Shown one piece after another: positions 35,396-46,371 of a stretch of 64,000 nucleotides of DNA (the stretch's first letter is position 1; each line of letters starts with the position of its first letter). Below the pieces are notes generated by a model. It was given only the letters and a program-made list of their open reading frames with translations. It ran no database searches and was not told the origin of the DNA. Source of the DNA: Nocardia mangyaensis (GTDB taxonomy: Bacteria > Actinomycetota > Actinomycetes > Mycobacteriales > Mycobacteriaceae); the NCBI RefSeq assembly GCF_001886715.1, contig NZ_CP018082.1, positions 4,588,001-4,652,000 of the forward strand, in the 5' to 3' direction. The position numbers and the translations under genes are program-made.

Positions 35396-36295
35396 CTACT
35401 GCGCGTCCCACCAGTCCTGCGCGAGCGTGCCGGTGGCCACCAGGACCGAGGGGCCGCGCAGCCAAGCGTGCCCCTGCGCGATCCCGACCCGCACCTGCCC
35501 GCCGGGCACGCGCACCGTCACCTCGCCGGTTCCGGTGCCGATCGCCACGCCGGCCGAGGTGAGCGCGGCGGCGGCCGCGGCCACGGTTCCCGTTCCGCAG
35601 GAGCGGGTCTCGCCGACACCGCGTTCGTAGACGCGCATGTCGACGACGCCCTCGCCATCCAGGGCGGTGAGGATCTCGACATTGACCCCGTGCGGGAACA
35701 GGTCGGGATCGAAGCCGGGCGAGACGGTGAGATCGAGCTTGGCCAGCGCGTCGGCGGTCAGTCCGGCGTCGACGCAGGCCAGATGCGGATTGCCGACATC
35801 GATGCCGATACCGGGCAGCGCCCAGCCGGCCAGGGTGGCGGTGGAGGGGCCGAGTTCGCGAACGCGCCCCATGTCGACGGTGACCTCGCCCTCGGTTGTC
35901 CCGGCCGCGTGCACGACCACCGGGCGGGCGCCCGCGCGACTGCCGACGACGTACTCGGTGCGCGCTTCCAGCCCGGTGGCGGTGAGGTAGTGCGCGAACA
36001 CCCGCACGCCGTTGCCGCACATCTCGGCGAGGGAGCCGTCGGCATTGCGGTAGTCCATGAACCAGTCCTGCGCGCCGACGCCGTCGGGCAGCGCGTCGAG
36101 CACCCCGGCGTCGAGCAGCGCACCGGCCGTCGCGACGCGTAGGACGCCGTCGGCGCCGAGACCGCGCTGCCGGTCGCACAGCGCGGCGACCCGGTCGGCG
36201 GTCAATTCGAGCTGAACCCGTGGGTCGGGCAGCACCACGAAATCGTTCTGGGTGCCGTGGCCCTTGCTGAATTCGATGTCGGACACGTACCTCAT
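35396..36295 (-). CDS. dapF: Diaminopimelate epimerase
   Basis: A 299-residue enzyme that converts LL- to meso-diaminopimelate for peptidoglycan and lysine. Both catalytic cysteines are visible, in EMCGNGVR (about residue 92) and ETRSCGTGT (about 237), with the flanking [11 protein letters not shown] start and [10 protein letters not shown]. Length is normal. It lies 26 bases after the TrmH-type gene and before hflX in the conserved miaA-dapF-hflX neighbourhood. Confidence 0.96.
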   Translation of the reverse strand: MRYVSDIEFSKGHGTQNDFVVLPDPRVQLELTADRVAALCDRQRGLGADGVLRVATAGALLDAGVLDALPDGVGAQDWFMDYRNADGSLAEMCGNGVRVFAHYLTATGLEARTEYVVGSRAGARPVVVHAAGTTEGEVTVDMGRVRELGPSTATLAGWALPGIGIDVGNPHLACVDAGLTADALAKLDLTVSPGFDPDLFPHGVNVEILTALDGEGVVDMRVYERGVGETRSCGTGTVAAAAAALTSAGVAIGTGTGEVTVRVPGGQVRVGIAQGHAWLRGPSVLVATGTLAQDWWDAQ

Positions 36296-36321
36296 TCTCC
36301 TCTGTGTCGTCGGCGCGGCCG

Positions 36322-37158
36322 CTACCGGGCGAAGGTGCGCCGCTGCCGGGCGATCTCGTAGAGGCTGATCGCGCCCGCCGACGGCGCGCCCAGCGAGCTG
36401 GCGGTGCCGCCCATCGGAATGGTCACCAAATCGTCGCAGGCCTGCGCCCAGGCGGTGCTCAACCCGCTGGTCTCGTTGCCGACGACCAGGATCGTGGCCT
36501 CGGTGAAGTCGTGGTCGTAGATCGTCGAGGGCGCGTCCTCGTCGGTGCCGACGATGCGGGTGGGAATGCCGCGCGCGATCTGGCGATCGCGGAACTCCAG
36601 CACCTGAGCGGGTCCGGCGGTCCGCAGCACCGGCATCGCGAACAGCGAGCCGGTGGAAGCGCGCACCGCCTGCGGATCGAACTGGTCGGCGCCGTGCCCG
36701 GTGACGATCACCCCGGACGCGCCGAAGGCGTCCGCCGAGCGAATCAGGGTGCCCAGGTTGCCGGGCGAGTTCGGGCGATCGAACACCACGACAACCGGGG
36801 CGTCCTCCCCCGGTTCACCAGGCGCGTAGTCGGCCAGCTCGGGCTGGCGGGAGACCGCGACCGCGACGATCTCGGGCACGCTCGCGGCCTTCTCCCCCAG
36901 TTCGGCCATCAGTTCTGGCACCAGTCCGACCTGCGGCACGTCGGCGGTGTCGAGGACCTCGCGCGCCCAGTTCGACAGATCCGGGGTGCCGAGCCGGTAG
37001 AGCAGCGTCTCCAGCGGCCAGCCGTTGGCCAGTGCCTGGGTGATCGGGCGCACACCCTGTACGAGGAACCGACCGTCACGATGACGTTTCGTCCGGTTGT
37101 TGAGGTAGGCCTGCCACACCTGCACCGAGGCGTTGCGGGTACTCACTCGTCGCGTCAC
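36322..37158 (-). CDS. TrmH/SpoU family RNA 2'-O-methyltransferase
   Basis: A 278-residue SPOUT-fold methyltransferase. The AdoMet knot motifs are visible: [22 protein letters not shown] (motif 1), VVGNETSGL (motif 2) and [22 protein letters not shown] (motif 3). It probably methylates a ribose in rRNA or tRNA; the exact site is not deducible. GTG 37158 overlaps the miaA stop by four bases (GTGA), giving translational coupling. GTG 37146 is an alternative. Confidence 0.88.
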   Translation of the reverse strand: MTRRVSTRNASVQVWQAYLNNRTKRHRDGRFLVQGVRPITQALANGWPLETLLYRLGTPDLSNWAREVLDTADVPQVGLVPELMAELGEKAASVPEIVAVAVSRQPELADYAPGEPGEDAPVVVVFDRPNSPGNLGTLIRSADAFGASGVIVTGHGADQFDPQAVRASTGSLFAMPVLRTAGPAQVLEFRDRQIARGIPTRIVGTDEDAPSTIYDHDFTEATILVVGNETSGLSTAWAQACDDLVTIPMGGTASSLGAPSAGAISLYEIARQRRTFAR

Positions 37159-38102
37159 TGCGCTGTCCGTCCTGTCGGGTCTGCGGGGTGGAGAAAGAGC
37201 CGGGTCAGCGCGGTCGCGGCGAGCTGCGGGTCGGCGCCGTCGACCCAGACGACCCGGGGATCGCGGCGGAACCACGACCGCTGCCTGCGCACGTACCGGC
37301 GGGTGCCGATCAGGGTGCGCTCGCGGGCGTGGGCGAGATCGTATTCGCCGTCGAGGTAGGCCAGGACCTGGGCGTAGCCGATGGCGCGGCGCGCGGTCTG
37401 CCCTTCGCGCAGACCCAAGTCGATCAAGCCGCGCACCTCCTCGACCAGGCCGGTGTCGAACATCAGCGCGGTGCGGGCCTCGATGCGGGCGTCCAGCGCG
37501 GCGGTCTCCCGGTCGACGCCGAGGATGCGCGTGTCCCAGCGTGGCATGCCGATGGTGGGGGCCGAGGCGGCGAAGGGTTCGCCGGTCAGTTCGACCACCT
37601 CGAGCGCGCGCACCATCCGCCTGCCGTCGGTGGGCAGAATGGTGGCCGCCGCGGCGGGGTCGGCCGCGCGCAGTGCCGCGTGCACCGCGTCGACGCCGCC
37701 CTCGGCGAGCAGCGCTTCCCAGCGGGCGCGCACAGCCGGGTCGGTGGCCGGGAAGTCCCACTGGTCGAGCAGGGCTTGCACATACATCATCGACCCGCCG
37801 ACGACGACCGGGGTGTGCCCGCGCGCCATGATGTCCTCGACGATCGCACTGGCCGCGCGCTGATAAGCGGCCACGGTCGCGGTCTCGGTGACGTCGAGGA
37901 CGTCGAGCAGGTGGTGCGGGATACCGCGGCGCTGCTCGGGTGGCAGTTTCGCGGTGCCGACGTCCATGCCGCGATAGAGCTGCATCGCGTCGATGTTGAC
38001 GATCTCGCCGTCGAGGCGTTCGGCGAGGTCGAGCGCGAGGTCGGACTTTCCGGTGGCGGTGGGACCGACGACCGCGATCGGAGGCCCGGGCCTGCTGGTC
38101 AC
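37155..38102 (-). CDS. miaA: tRNA dimethylallyltransferase MiaA
   Basis: A 315-residue enzyme that adds the dimethylallyl group to A37 of tRNAs reading UNN codons. It has the P-loop [32 protein letters not shown] and the C-terminal [10 protein letters not shown]. MiaB, which acts next on the same base, is encoded about 3 kb away. GTG 38102 overlaps the upstream stop by four bases (GTGA); a longer form from 38135 is possible but less likely. Confidence 0.95.
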   Translation of the reverse strand: MTSRPGPPIAVVGPTATGKSDLALDLAERLDGEIVNIDAMQLYRGMDVGTAKLPPEQRRGIPHHLLDVLDVTETATVAAYQRAASAIVEDIMARGHTPVVVGGSMMYVQALLDQWDFPATDPAVRARWEALLAEGGVDAVHAALRAADPAAAATILPTDGRRMVRALEVVELTGEPFAASAPTIGMPRWDTRILGVDRETAALDARIEARTALMFDTGLVEEVRGLIDLGLREGQTARRAIGYAQVLAYLDGEYDLAHARERTLIGTRRYVRRQRSWFRRDPRVVWVDGADPQLAATALTRLFLHPADPTGRTAQ

Positions 38103-38872
38103 TCGTCGCTGCCTTCCGGTCCGCTGGATCGCCACACGCTCACGTCGTAGGCGACGCCGTAGGGCGCGCCCTGATAGAGGGTACGCACCAGCGGATCGGC
38201 CGGGTCACCGGCGAACAGGCCGCCCATCGCCTGGTACGCGGCGCGGCCGTCGAGCAGCAGTCGCGCGCACAGGTCCGGGTCGAGCACGGCCAGTCCGGAC
38301 CGGGAACCCGCGCGCAGGGCTGCGTCGAGTTCGTGTTGCGCCGGGGCGGCCCGTTCGTCGAGGTAGCCGGGTGCCTTGACCGTCAGGGTCGCGGCGCCGT
38401 CGGCCACGACGAGCACCGCGTGCGGCGCCGGATCGGCGTCGAGTGCGGCGCGGAGCGCGGCGCCGACCCGCGCGCACTCGCGCGGCGCGGTGTCGGCGGC
38501 CAGCAGACGCGCGCGCACCGAGATCTCGGGCGCGACCTGCTCGCGCAACCATCCGGCGATCAGTACGGGCAGGGGAAGCTGGGGGTCTGCTGGAACCGGT
38601 GCCGAGTCTCGCGGTCCGAGCCCGACGACGACATCGGCGCCGAAACCGCGAAAGGTGCCCCTGGTCGCGGGACCGAAGTTCTGGTCGTCGGCACCGACGC
38701 CGAGGACCGTCCACCGGTCGGCGACGGCGGCCAGCGCGGCCGCGGCGTCGAGGGCGGCGGCGCGCAGCACCGCGATCGGGTCATCGGACTCACCGTCGGG
38801 CAGCTCGCCGCGTCCGCACAGCGCGGGCACCAGCATCGGCGGCGACGGGACCAGGGCCGCTATCGAGAACAC
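38099..38872 (-). CDS. Class III extradiol dioxygenase-fold protein (Rv2728c-like)
   Basis: A 257-residue protein with the N-terminal pattern [15 protein letters not shown] of the LigB/MEMO-like superfamily and [21 protein letters not shown] later. It occupies the place of M. tuberculosis Rv2728c directly upstream of miaA. The metal ligands of true dioxygenases are not obvious, so catalytic activity is uncertain. GTG 38872 is chosen because homology-like sequence begins there; the frame is open to 38986. It overlaps miaA by four bases. Confidence 0.7.
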   Translation of the reverse strand: MFSIAALVPSPPMLVPALCGRGELPDGESDDPIAVLRAAALDAAAALAAVADRWTVLGVGADDQNFGPATRGTFRGFGADVVVGLGPRDSAPVPADPQLPLPVLIAGWLREQVAPEISVRARLLAADTAPRECARVGAALRAALDADPAPHAVLVVADGAATLTVKAPGYLDERAAPAQHELDAALRAGSRSGLAVLDPDLCARLLLDGRAAYQAMGGLFAGDPADPLVRTLYQGAPYGVAYDVSVWRSSGPEGSDE

Positions 38873-39135
38873 GCGGTAACCGTAGCCGCACCGCAAGCGC
38901 GCGGCTGCACCCGGCGCACCGCCACCCGACCGGAGTCCGCGAGTGTCCGGCGCGGTGATGCCCGCTGCGATTGCTAGTGTTTTCAAGTACGACTACCCAC
39001 GTCGTCCGGGACGAAAACCCAGGAAATCCGGTATCCGATCCTCGGGATCGATGGTTTCCGACACTCGAACCGGGTTCAATGGGATGTGCTAGGGCGTAAC
39101 CAGGCAGCCGTGACGCGCGGCAGGGACGGAGAGCA

Positions 39136-40515
39136 ATGACCGACAGCAACGGAACCGCGAAGCCCACCCCCGGTCCGGGTCCGCGACCGTCCGGCGCCCC
39201 CAAGCCCGGCGGTAGTTCCCCGCGCCCGCCGAAGCCGCACGCCGTGAAACCGGCGCCGGGTCCCGATCAACCGCACCCGCACGCCGTCATCGTGCCCGCC
39301 GCCACCAATCCCGCCGAATGGGGCCGCGTCGACGAGGACGGCACCGCCTGGGTCAAGACCGCCGACGGCGAACGCGTCATCGGCTCCTGGCAGGCCGGCA
39401 ACCCCGCCGAGGGCCTCGAACACTTCGGCCGCCGGTTCGACGATCTCGCGACCGAGGTCGCCTTGCTCGAGGCCAGGCTGGCCGCCGGCGCCGACGCCCG
39501 CAAGACCAAGGCCGCCGCGCTCGCGCTGGCCGAGACGCTGCCCACCGCCGCCGTCATCGGCGACATCGACGGGCTGACCACGCGGCTGCAGGCCATCACC
39601 GAGCACTCCGAGGAAGCCGCCGCGCACGCCAAGGAGGAAAAGGAACGCGCCCGCCACGAGCACACCGAACGCAAGGAAGCCCTCGCCGCCGAGGCCGAGC
39701 AGATCGCCGCCGAATCCACCCAGTGGAAGGCCGCGGGCGACCGGCTGCGCGAGATCCTCGACGAGTGGAAGTCCATCCGCGGCGTGGACCGCAAGGTCGA
39801 CGACGCCCTGTGGAAGCGCTATTCCAAAGCGCGCGAGGCGTTCAATCGCCGCCGTGGCGCACACTTCGCCGAGCTCGACCGCGAGCGGGCCTCGGCCAAG
39901 ACGCGCAAGGAAGAGCTGTGCGTGCGCGCCGAGGAGCTGTCGGGTTCCACCGACTGGACCGGCACCGCCGCGGTGTTCCGTGACCTGCTCACCGAGTGGA
40001 AGGCCGCCGGCCGCGCGCCGCGCGAAGCCGACGAGGCGCTGTGGCGGCGGTTCAAGAGCGCTCAGGACGTGTTCTTCGCCGCCCGCAACGCGGCGGTCTC
40101 CGAACGCGACGCCGAGTTCGAACACAATGCCACCGCCAAACTGGAACTGCTGCACGCCTACGAGCACATCGACCCGGCCACCGGGCTCGAGTCCGCCCGC
40201 GCCGCGTTGCGCGAACTGCAGGACAAGTGGGACGCCATCGGCAAGGTGCCGCGCGAGCGCATGCAGGAGCTGGAAAGCAAGCTGCGCGCGATCGAGAAGC
40301 GAGTCCGCGATGCCGCCGATCAGCAGTGGCGGCGCACCGATCCGGAGGCCGTGGCCAGGGCCGCGCAGTTCCGTGAGCGGGTCGCCCAGTTCGAGGAGCA
40401 GGCCGCCAAGGCCACCGCGGCGGGCAAGAAGCGGGACGCGGAGAAGGCACTCGCGCAGGCCCAGCAGTGGCGTGAATGGGCCGAAGCCGCCGAAGGCGCG
40501 GTCAGCAATCTGTAA
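39136..40515 (+). CDS. DUF349 domain protein (Rv2731-like)
   Basis: A 459-residue protein. A Pro-rich N-terminus (residues 1-50) precedes a beta segment ([27 protein letters not shown]) and then repeated helical DUF349 units, for example [37 protein letters not shown] and [17 protein letters not shown]. These are rich in charged residues and probably coiled-coil. The family occupies this place in mycobacteria (Rv2731). Its function is unknown. A terminator hairpin follows. Confidence 0.85.
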   Translation: MTDSNGTAKPTPGPGPRPSGAPKPGGSSPRPPKPHAVKPAPGPDQPHPHAVIVPAATNPAEWGRVDEDGTAWVKTADGERVIGSWQAGNPAEGLEHFGRRFDDLATEVALLEARLAAGADARKTKAAALALAETLPTAAVIGDIDGLTTRLQAITEHSEEAAAHAKEEKERARHEHTERKEALAAEAEQIAAESTQWKAAGDRLREILDEWKSIRGVDRKVDDALWKRYSKAREAFNRRRGAHFAELDRERASAKTRKEELCVRAEELSGSTDWTGTAAVFRDLLTEWKAAGRAPREADEALWRRFKSAQDVFFAARNAAVSERDAEFEHNATAKLELLHAYEHIDPATGLESARAALRELQDKWDAIGKVPRERMQELESKLRAIEKRVRDAADQQWRRTDPEAVARAAQFRERVAQFEEQAAKATAAGKKRDAEKALAQAQQWREWAEAAEGAVSNL

Positions 40516-40518
40516 CCG

Positions 40519-40550
40519 CCTCCCCGCGACTCTTGCCGGTCGTGGGGAGG
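40519..40550. terminator. Terminator between convergent genes
   Basis: CCTCCCCGCGAC (40519-40530) pairs with GTCGTGGGGAGG (40539-40550) with one G-T pair and an 8-base loop. It starts four bases after the DUF349 gene stop and lies before the stop of the convergent membrane gene. Confidence 0.7.
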
Positions 40551-40579
40551 TTGGCCAAGTCACGACCAGGCGGGGAAGT

Positions 40580-41296
40580 TCACTCGCCGGTGAGGCGCTT
40601 GCGGTCGCGTTCTTCGGCCTCGCGGGCGGCGTTGCGGCGCTGTTCCTCGGCGGCGAGTTGCACGGCGGTGCGACTCCAGACGACGCGGATCCAGTGGAAG
40701 GTGAGCACCATGATCGCGATGGTGCCGAGGATCAGTCCGATACCGGGACCCGCGCCCTCGTAGTTGTTCAGACCGGGGGTCTGGCGATGCCAGATCGAGA
40801 GCACACCGAAGACGCTGCCCACCGCCGATCCCGCGCAGGCCAGCCAGGCCAGCACCCAGCGGCGGGTGGTCAGGGCCAGCAGCGAGAAGCCGACGCCGAA
40901 GACGATGACCAGCCAGACGAAGATCCGCGAGGGCAGGCCGATGTGTTCGATCCCCGCGACCTCGGTGTTCAGCAGAACGTCGAAGCCGCGCGCGGCGCCC
41001 GCGGTCGGCAGCACCAGCGAGATCAGCAGCGCGAAGACCGCGCCCGCGACCACCAGCGCCCGCGCGCCGGGGTCGATCTCACCGGCGATGCGACGTTCCA
41101 CCGCGTCGAGCTCACCACGGAACTGCTCGAATTCCTGGTCGTTCTGCACCGGGTTCACCGCGTTCTCACTCCTGTCCGCAGGCTGGTCGTCGCTGGGCTC
41201 GTGTGCGCCGGGCTCCACTGTGCCATCCCACCGCGACGCGCCCGCACCCGACCCACTACGACCAGTAGTAGCGTCCGGCTCCTCCGGGGAACTCAT
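40580..41296 (-). CDS. Conserved membrane protein (Rv2732c-like)
   Basis: A 238-residue protein with a disordered acidic N-terminus (about 75 residues), four hydrophobic segments (about 80-205) and a charged C-terminal helix ([20 protein letters not shown]). It matches the position of Rv2732c, next to miaB. The start codon overlaps the miaB stop by four bases (ATGA), so it is co-translated with miaB. No function is known. Confidence 0.8.
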   Translation of the reverse strand: MSSPEEPDATTGRSGSGAGASRWDGTVEPGAHEPSDDQPADRSENAVNPVQNDQEFEQFRGELDAVERRIAGEIDPGARALVVAGAVFALLISLVLPTAGAARGFDVLLNTEVAGIEHIGLPSRIFVWLVIVFGVGFSLLALTTRRWVLAWLACAGSAVGSVFGVLSIWHRQTPGLNNYEGAGPGIGLILGTIAIMVLTFHWIRVVWSRTAVQLAAEEQRRNAAREAEERDRKRLTGE

Positions 41297-42834
41297 GCGC
41301 AGCCGGTCGAGCAGCCGCTGGTCACCGGCTCGACCGCGGGCGCGCCGATGCGCGGCAGCCCGAGGCCGACGCCGATCGGTTCGGTCTTGGGGGTCACGCC
41401 GCGTTCGTGCGCGTCGCCGGCCCTGGTCCGCCGGTGCGCCTTCACCACGCCGTCGGCGATGAGGTGGTGCGGGGCCGCCTGGGTGATGTCGACGGTGACG
41501 ATGTCGCCGGGCCGGATGCCCGCCGCGTCCCCGGGCCGGAAGTGCACCAGCCGGCCGTCGCGCGCCCGGCCGCTCATTCGCGCCGTCGCCGCGTTCTTCT
41601 TGCCCGCACCGTCGGCGACGAGTAGTTCCACCTCGGCACCGATCAGCGCCTGGTTGCTGTCGAGGGAGACCTGCTCCTGCAGCGCGATCAGCCGGTCGTA
41701 GCGCTCCTGCACGACCGCCTTGGGCAGCTGGTCGGGCAACTCGGCGGCGGGCGTTCCGGGCCGCTTGGAGTACTGGAAGGTGTAGGCGCTGGTGAACCGC
41801 GCCCGGCGCACCACGTCCAGGGTCTCCTGGAAGTCCTCCTCGGTCTCGCCGGGGAAGCCGACGATGATGTCGGTGGTGATCGAAGCGTGCGGCATGGCGG
41901 CGCGCACCTTGTCGATGATGCCGAGGAAGCGCTGCTTGCGGTAGGACCGGCGCATCGCCTTGAGCACCCGGTCCGAGCCGGACTGCAGTGGCATGTGCAG
42001 CTGCGGGCAGACGTTGGGGGTCTGCGCCATCGCCTCGATGACGTCGTCGGTGAACTCGGCCGGATGCGGCGAGGTGAAGCGCACCCGCTCGAGGCCCTCG
42101 ATCTGGCCGGTCGCGCGCAGCAACTGGGCGAAGGCACCACGATCGCGCGGCTGCTCGGGGTCGACGAAGTTCACGCCGTAGGAGTTCACGTTCTGGCCGA
42201 GCAGAGTCACCTCGAGTACCCCCTGGTCGACCAGTGCCTGCACCTCGGCGAGCACATCACCGGGGCGGCGGTCGACCTCCTTGCCGCGCAGCGCGGGCAC
42301 GATGCAGAAGGTGCAGGTGTTGTTGCAGCCCACCGAGATCGACACCCAGCCCGCGTATGCCGACTCGCGCTTGGCGGGCAGGGTGGACGGGAAGGCCTCG
42401 AGCGATTCCAGGATCTCGACCTGGGCCTGCTCGTTGTGGCGGGCCCGTTCGAGCAGCACCGGCAGCGAGCCGATGTTGTGTGTGCCGAACACCACATCGA
42501 CCCAGGGTGCCTTGCGCACGACGGTCTCGCGGTCCTTCTGCGCCAGGCAGCCGCCCACCGCGATCTGCATGCCGGGCCTGCCCTGCTTGACCGGCGCCAG
42601 GTGACCGAGGGTGCCGTAGAGTTTGTTGTCGGCGTTCTCGCGCACCGCGCAGGTGTTGAACACCACCAGGTCCGGAGTGTCCTGCGGTGCGGCTTTGACG
42701 TAACCCGCGTCTTCGAGCAGACCGGACAAACGTTCGGAATCGTGGACGTTCATCTGGCAGCCGAAGGTGCGGACCTCGTAACTACGCGCCTGGGTCACCG
42801 CACGCTCTGCCACGTTCTGTCCGTTCGAATCCAC
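41293..42834 (-). CDS. miaB: tRNA-2-methylthio-N6-dimethylallyladenosine synthase MiaB
   Basis: A 513-residue radical-SAM methylthiotransferase. The N-terminal domain supplies three cluster cysteines ([21 protein letters not shown]). The radical-SAM motif is [13 protein letters not shown] domain (about residues 395-465) binds tRNA. A variable tail of about 40 residues ends in GCSTGCA. It acts on the base first modified by MiaA. GTG 42834 gives the usual extended N-terminus; shorter starts are possible. Confidence 0.94.
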   Translation of the reverse strand: MDSNGQNVAERAVTQARSYEVRTFGCQMNVHDSERLSGLLEDAGYVKAAPQDTPDLVVFNTCAVRENADNKLYGTLGHLAPVKQGRPGMQIAVGGCLAQKDRETVVRKAPWVDVVFGTHNIGSLPVLLERARHNEQAQVEILESLEAFPSTLPAKRESAYAGWVSISVGCNNTCTFCIVPALRGKEVDRRPGDVLAEVQALVDQGVLEVTLLGQNVNSYGVNFVDPEQPRDRGAFAQLLRATGQIEGLERVRFTSPHPAEFTDDVIEAMAQTPNVCPQLHMPLQSGSDRVLKAMRRSYRKQRFLGIIDKVRAAMPHASITTDIIVGFPGETEEDFQETLDVVRRARFTSAYTFQYSKRPGTPAAELPDQLPKAVVQERYDRLIALQEQVSLDSNQALIGAEVELLVADGAGKKNAATARMSGRARDGRLVHFRPGDAAGIRPGDIVTVDITQAAPHHLIADGVVKAHRRTRAGDAHERGVTPKTEPIGVGLGLPRIGAPAVEPVTSGCSTGCA

Positions 42835-42992
42835 CCATCCAGGGTACGGGCAGCGGCTCCCGCGGTCTGCGCCGACTCCGGCAATGCGGGGGCGATACCG
42901 GCAGGTTACCGACAGGTGTCGTTTCGGCGTGCCGCTGGGGTGAGTCGCGGAAAGCGGGGCAAATCTCCGAATAACGCATAAGGTTTCTGACC

Positions 42993-43787
42993 ATGACCGA
43001 CGACGCCGCACCCGCGACCGGGAATGCCGACGCCGCTGCCACTGCCGCTGCGCCGCCGATGATCTCGATGCGCAACGTGGACAAACACTTCGGTGCACTC
43101 CACGTTCTGCGCGATATCAACCTCGAAGTGCCCCGCGGGCAGGTCGTGATCGTCCTGGGTCCCTCGGGCTCGGGGAAGTCCACCCTGTGCCGCACCATCA
43201 ACCGGCTCGAACCGATCGACTCCGGCGACATCGCCATCGACGGTGTCGCCCTGCCCGCCGAAGGCAAGGCGCTGGCCGCACTGCGGGCCGAGGTGGGCAT
43301 GGTGTTCCAGTCGTTCAATCTGTTCGCGCACAAGACGATTCTGGAAAATGTGATGCTCGCGCCGCTGAAGGTGCGCGGGATCAAGAAGGACGAAGCGCGC
43401 AAGCACGCGTACGCCCTGCTCGAGCGCGTCGGCATCGCCGATCAGGCCGACAAGTACCCGGCGCAGCTCTCCGGCGGCCAGCAGCAGCGCGTCGCCATCG
43501 CGCGCTCGCTGGCGATGGACCCGAAGGTGATGCTGTTCGACGAACCCACCTCCGCACTGGACCCGGAGATGGTCAACGAGGTGCTCGAGGTGATGGTCTC
43601 CCTGGCCAAGGAGGGCATGACGATGCTCGTCGTCACCCACGAGATGGGCTTCGCCCGCCGTGCCGGTGACCGGGTGTTGTTCATGGCCGACGGCGAGGTC
43701 GTCGAGGACACCGAACCGGAGACGTTCTTCACCACCCCGCGCTCGGAGCGCGCCAAGGACTTCCTCGGCAAAATTCTCAGCCACTGA
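42993..43787 (+). CDS. gluA: Amino-acid ABC transporter ATP-binding protein (GluA-type)
   Basis: A 264-residue polar-amino-acid importer ATPase, most like corynebacterial GluA for glutamate. Walker A (GPSGSGKST), Q-loop (FQSFNLF), signature (LSGGQQQR), Walker B (VMLFDEP) and switch histidine (VTHE) are intact. The first about 22 residues are an Ala-rich extension. It is the first gene of gluABCD, divergent from miaB. Substrate inferred from cluster similarity. Confidence 0.9.
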   Translation: MTDDAAPATGNADAAATAAAPPMISMRNVDKHFGALHVLRDINLEVPRGQVVIVLGPSGSGKSTLCRTINRLEPIDSGDIAIDGVALPAEGKALAALRAEVGMVFQSFNLFAHKTILENVMLAPLKVRGIKKDEARKHAYALLERVGIADQADKYPAQLSGGQQQRVAIARSLAMDPKVMLFDEPTSALDPEMVNEVLEVMVSLAKEGMTMLVVTHEMGFARRAGDRVLFMADGEVVEDTEPETFFTTPRSERAKDFLGKILSH

Positions 43788-43824
43788 CGGCCGTCACCAC
43801 CACCGAAGAGGAGAAGGTAACTCG

Positions 43825-44658
43825 ATGAGGATCAATCGTGCGATGCGCGTCGGAATCGGCGCTGCGGCACTGGCACTGGCGGCCACGCTCACCGCGTGCG
43901 GCGGCGGGGACGGCAAGTCCCTGACCGAGAACGCCAACGAAGGCACGCTCACCGTCGGCATCAAGTTCGACCAGCCGGGCATCGGCCTGCGCAACACCGA
44001 CGGCACCTACAGCGGTCTCGATATCGAGGTCGCCGAGTACGTCGCCGACAAGCTGGGCGTCAAGGCCGAGGACATCACCTTCAAGGAAGCGCCCTCGGCC
44101 CAGCGCGAGACGCTGATCGAGAACGGCCAGGTCGACTTCATCGTCGCCAGCTACTCGATCACCGATTCCCGCAAGCAGAAGGTCGACTTCGCCGGTCCGT
44201 ACTACGTCGCGGGCCAGGACCTGCTGGTGCGTGCCGACAACACCGACATCACCGGCCCGGAGTCGCTCGACGGCAAGAAGGTCTGCTCGGTGGCGGGTTC
44301 CACCCCGGCGCAGAACATCGAGAAGAACTTCCCGCAGGCGCAGCTGCAGACCTACGACACCTACTCGCTGTGCATCGAGGCGCTGCGTGGCGGTGCGATC
44401 GACGCGGTGACCACCGACAACGTCATCCTGGCCGGGTACGCCGCGCAGGCGCCGGGCACCTACAAGCTGGTGAACAAGACCTTCACCACCGAGAACTACG
44501 GGATCGGCCTGATGAAGGGCGACACCGAGGGTCGGACCAAGATCAACGACGCGATCGAGGAGATGATCGCCGACGGTTCGTGGAAGGCCGCGCTGGAGAA
44601 GTCCTTCGCCGGTACCGGCTTCGCGGTCCCCGAGCCGCCCACTGTCGATCGCTACTGA
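43825..44658 (+). CDS. gluB: Glutamate-type solute-binding lipoprotein (GluB-type)
   Basis: A 277-residue extracytoplasmic binding protein with a signal peptide ending in the lipobox LTAC, then a family-3 solute-binding domain (GTLTVGIKFDQPG...YSGLDIEVAEYVADKLG...SITDSRKQKVDFAGPYY). Ligand residues of Glu/Asp binders fit, but the exact ligand is inferred. GAGGAG lies upstream of ATG 43825. A strong hairpin follows it, which should favour expression of this gene over the permeases. Confidence 0.9.
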   Translation: MRINRAMRVGIGAAALALAATLTACGGGDGKSLTENANEGTLTVGIKFDQPGIGLRNTDGTYSGLDIEVAEYVADKLGVKAEDITFKEAPSAQRETLIENGQVDFIVASYSITDSRKQKVDFAGPYYVAGQDLLVRADNTDITGPESLDGKKVCSVAGSTPAQNIEKNFPQAQLQTYDTYSLCIEALRGGAIDAVTTDNVILAGYAAQAPGTYKLVNKTFTTENYGIGLMKGDTEGRTKINDAIEEMIADGSWKAALEKSFAGTGFAVPEPPTVDRY

Positions 44659-44662
44659 TCAT

Positions 44663-44705
44663 CACCGCGGCGGTGGCCGGGTACGCCCGAGCCACCGCCG
44701 CGGTG
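44663..44705 (+). terminator. Hairpin between gluB and gluC, partial terminator or mRNA stabiliser
   Basis: CACCGCGGCGGTGGC (44663-44677) pairs with 44691-44705 exactly, and an inner CGGG/CCCG helix continues the stem. TTTTC follows. In binding-protein operons such hairpins commonly raise the binding-protein level relative to the permeases. Confidence 0.7.
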
Positions 44706-44748
44706 TTTTCCCGCTGGCCCTTTCACACCGATCGGAGGACGCGCGTCC

Positions 44749-45420
44749 GTGTTCGACCTGATCTCGAGGTATGACTCCCAAATCCTCGAAGCCTTCTGGG
44801 TGACCATCAAGCTGACGTTCTTCTCGGCGATCGGCGCGCTGATCATCGGTACCGTCGTCGCCGGTATGCGAGTGTCGCCCATCCCGGTCGCGCGCTGGGT
44901 AGGCACCGCCTACGTCGCGATCTTCCGCAACACCCCCCTGACTCTGATCATCGTGTTCTGCTCGCTGGGCCTCTACACCACGCTGGGCTGGAAGCTGGCC
45001 GGTGATTCGCTGGCCGACAACAACTATCGCTGGGCCATTCTCGGATTGAGTGTCTACACAGCGGCTTTCGTGTGCGAGTCGCTGCGTTCGGGCATCAACA
45101 CCGTGGCGCTCGGGCAGTCCGAGGCCGGTCGTTCGCTGGGCTTCGGCTTCTCCCAGAACCTGCGCCTGGTGGTGCTGCCGCAGGCGTTTCGCGCGGTCAT
45201 CGCCCCGCTGGGCAGTGTGCTGATCGCGCTGACGAAGAACTCCACCATCGCCTCGGCGATCGGCGTCGGCGAAGCCGCCTTCCTGATGAAGGCGATGAAC
45301 GAGAACGAGGCCGCGGTGCTCGCGATCGGCGCGATCTTCGCGCTCGGGTTCGTCATACTCACCCTGCCGACCGGTCTGTTCTTCGGTTGGCTGGCCAAGC
45401 GATTCGAGGTGGCGCGATGA
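44749..45420 (+). CDS. gluC: Amino-acid ABC transporter permease (GluC-type)
   Basis: A 223-residue permease of the His/Glu/Gln/Arg/opine family. It has five hydrophobic segments and the EAA loop ESLRSGINTVALGQSEAGRSLGF, which contacts the ATPase. GTG 44749 follows CGGAGGAC. The next permease overlaps it by four bases (ATGA), so the two membrane subunits are made in equal amounts. Confidence 0.9.
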   Translation: MFDLISRYDSQILEAFWVTIKLTFFSAIGALIIGTVVAGMRVSPIPVARWVGTAYVAIFRNTPLTLIIVFCSLGLYTTLGWKLAGDSLADNNYRWAILGLSVYTAAFVCESLRSGINTVALGQSEAGRSLGFGFSQNLRLVVLPQAFRAVIAPLGSVLIALTKNSTIASAIGVGEAAFLMKAMNENEAAVLAIGAIFALGFVILTLPTGLFFGWLAKRFEVAR

Positions 45421-46310
45421 GTGCAAGCGCTTCGGTACTGTTCGACGCGCCTGGCCCCCAGGCGCGGTTCCGGCACCGCCTCTACTCGGTCCTGGTCGTG
45501 ATCGCCCTGGTCGTCGGCGGCTGGTGGTTGTTCAACGCCTTCGCCGAGAAGGACCAGTTCACCGCCGAGAAGTGGAAGCCGTTCCTCGAAGCCGACGTCT
45601 GGAAGACCTACCTGCTGCCCGGTCTCGAGGGCACCCTGGTGGCGGCAGCGATCTCGATCGTGTTCGCGGTGCTCTTCGGCATGATCTTCGGCATCCTGCG
45701 CCTGTCCGAGCACCGGTGGGTGCGCTGGACAGCGGGCGCGATCGTCGAACTCGCCCGGGCGATCCCGGTGCTGATCCTGATGATCTTCCTGTTCGCGGTG
45801 TTCGGCAGTTACAAGATCTTCCCGTCCGATCAGCTGGCCCTGGCGGCGGTCGTCATCGCGCTGGTCATCTACAACGCCTCGGTCATCGCCGAGATCGTGC
45901 GCGCCGGTATCCGGTCACTGCCCAAGGGCCAGTCCGAGGCCGCCGTCGCGCTGGGCCTGCGCAAGAACCAGCTCATGCGGTTGATCCTGCTGCCGCAGGC
46001 GATCACCGCGATGCTGCCCGCACTGGTGTCGCAGATGGTGGTCGTCCTCAAGGACACCGCCCTGGGCTACCAGATCACCTATGTGGAATTGGTTCGCTCC
46101 GGTCAGCAGGTGGGTGCCTCGCAGCAGAACACGATCCCCGCGCTGATGGTCGTCGCGCTGATCATGATCGCGCTGAACCTGGCGCTGACCTTCCTGGCGA
46201 CGACGCTGGAGAAGCGGCTGCGGGGTCGGCGCAAGAAGGGCACCGCCGTGGTGGCCGCCGATTCGATCGTCACCGACGGCGCCCCCGGCGTCGACATCAC
46301 CAAGACCTAG
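45417..46310 (+). CDS. gluD: Amino-acid ABC transporter permease (GluD-type)
   Basis: A 297-residue permease, partner of GluC. It is larger because of an extra N-terminal segment (HRLYSVLVVIALVVGGWWLFN). The EAA loop reads EIVRAGIRSLPKGQSEAAVALGL. A charged cytoplasmic tail (KRLRGRRKKG) ends the chain. The operon then ends at a long hairpin. Confidence 0.9.
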   Translation: MSASASVLFDAPGPQARFRHRLYSVLVVIALVVGGWWLFNAFAEKDQFTAEKWKPFLEADVWKTYLLPGLEGTLVAAAISIVFAVLFGMIFGILRLSEHRWVRWTAGAIVELARAIPVLILMIFLFAVFGSYKIFPSDQLALAAVVIALVIYNASVIAEIVRAGIRSLPKGQSEAAVALGLRKNQLMRLILLPQAITAMLPALVSQMVVVLKDTALGYQITYVELVRSGQQVGASQQNTIPALMVVALIMIALNLALTFLATTLEKRLRGRRKKGTAVVAADSIVTDGAPGVDITKT

Positions 46311-46315
46311 CGGGC

Positions 46316-46366
46316 ACGACGAGAGCGGGGCCCGATCCATGCGGATCGGGCCCCGCTTCTCGTCGT
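46316..46366. terminator. Long bidirectional terminator between gluD and the oleate hydratase gene
   Basis: A near-perfect 23-bp stem (46316-46338 with 46343-46366, one bulged base) closes on ATGC. It sits five bases after the gluD stop and five bases before the convergent stop at 46372. Confidence 0.85.
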
Positions 46367-46371
46367 GGTGC

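Noticed and set aside
39065..39079. TCGAACCGGGTTCAA upstream of the DUF349 gene, resembling an SOS or BioQ site
   Set aside because: The spacer between half-sites is three bases, not four as in LexA boxes. One half differs from the BioQ pattern, and the gene has no damage or biotin link.
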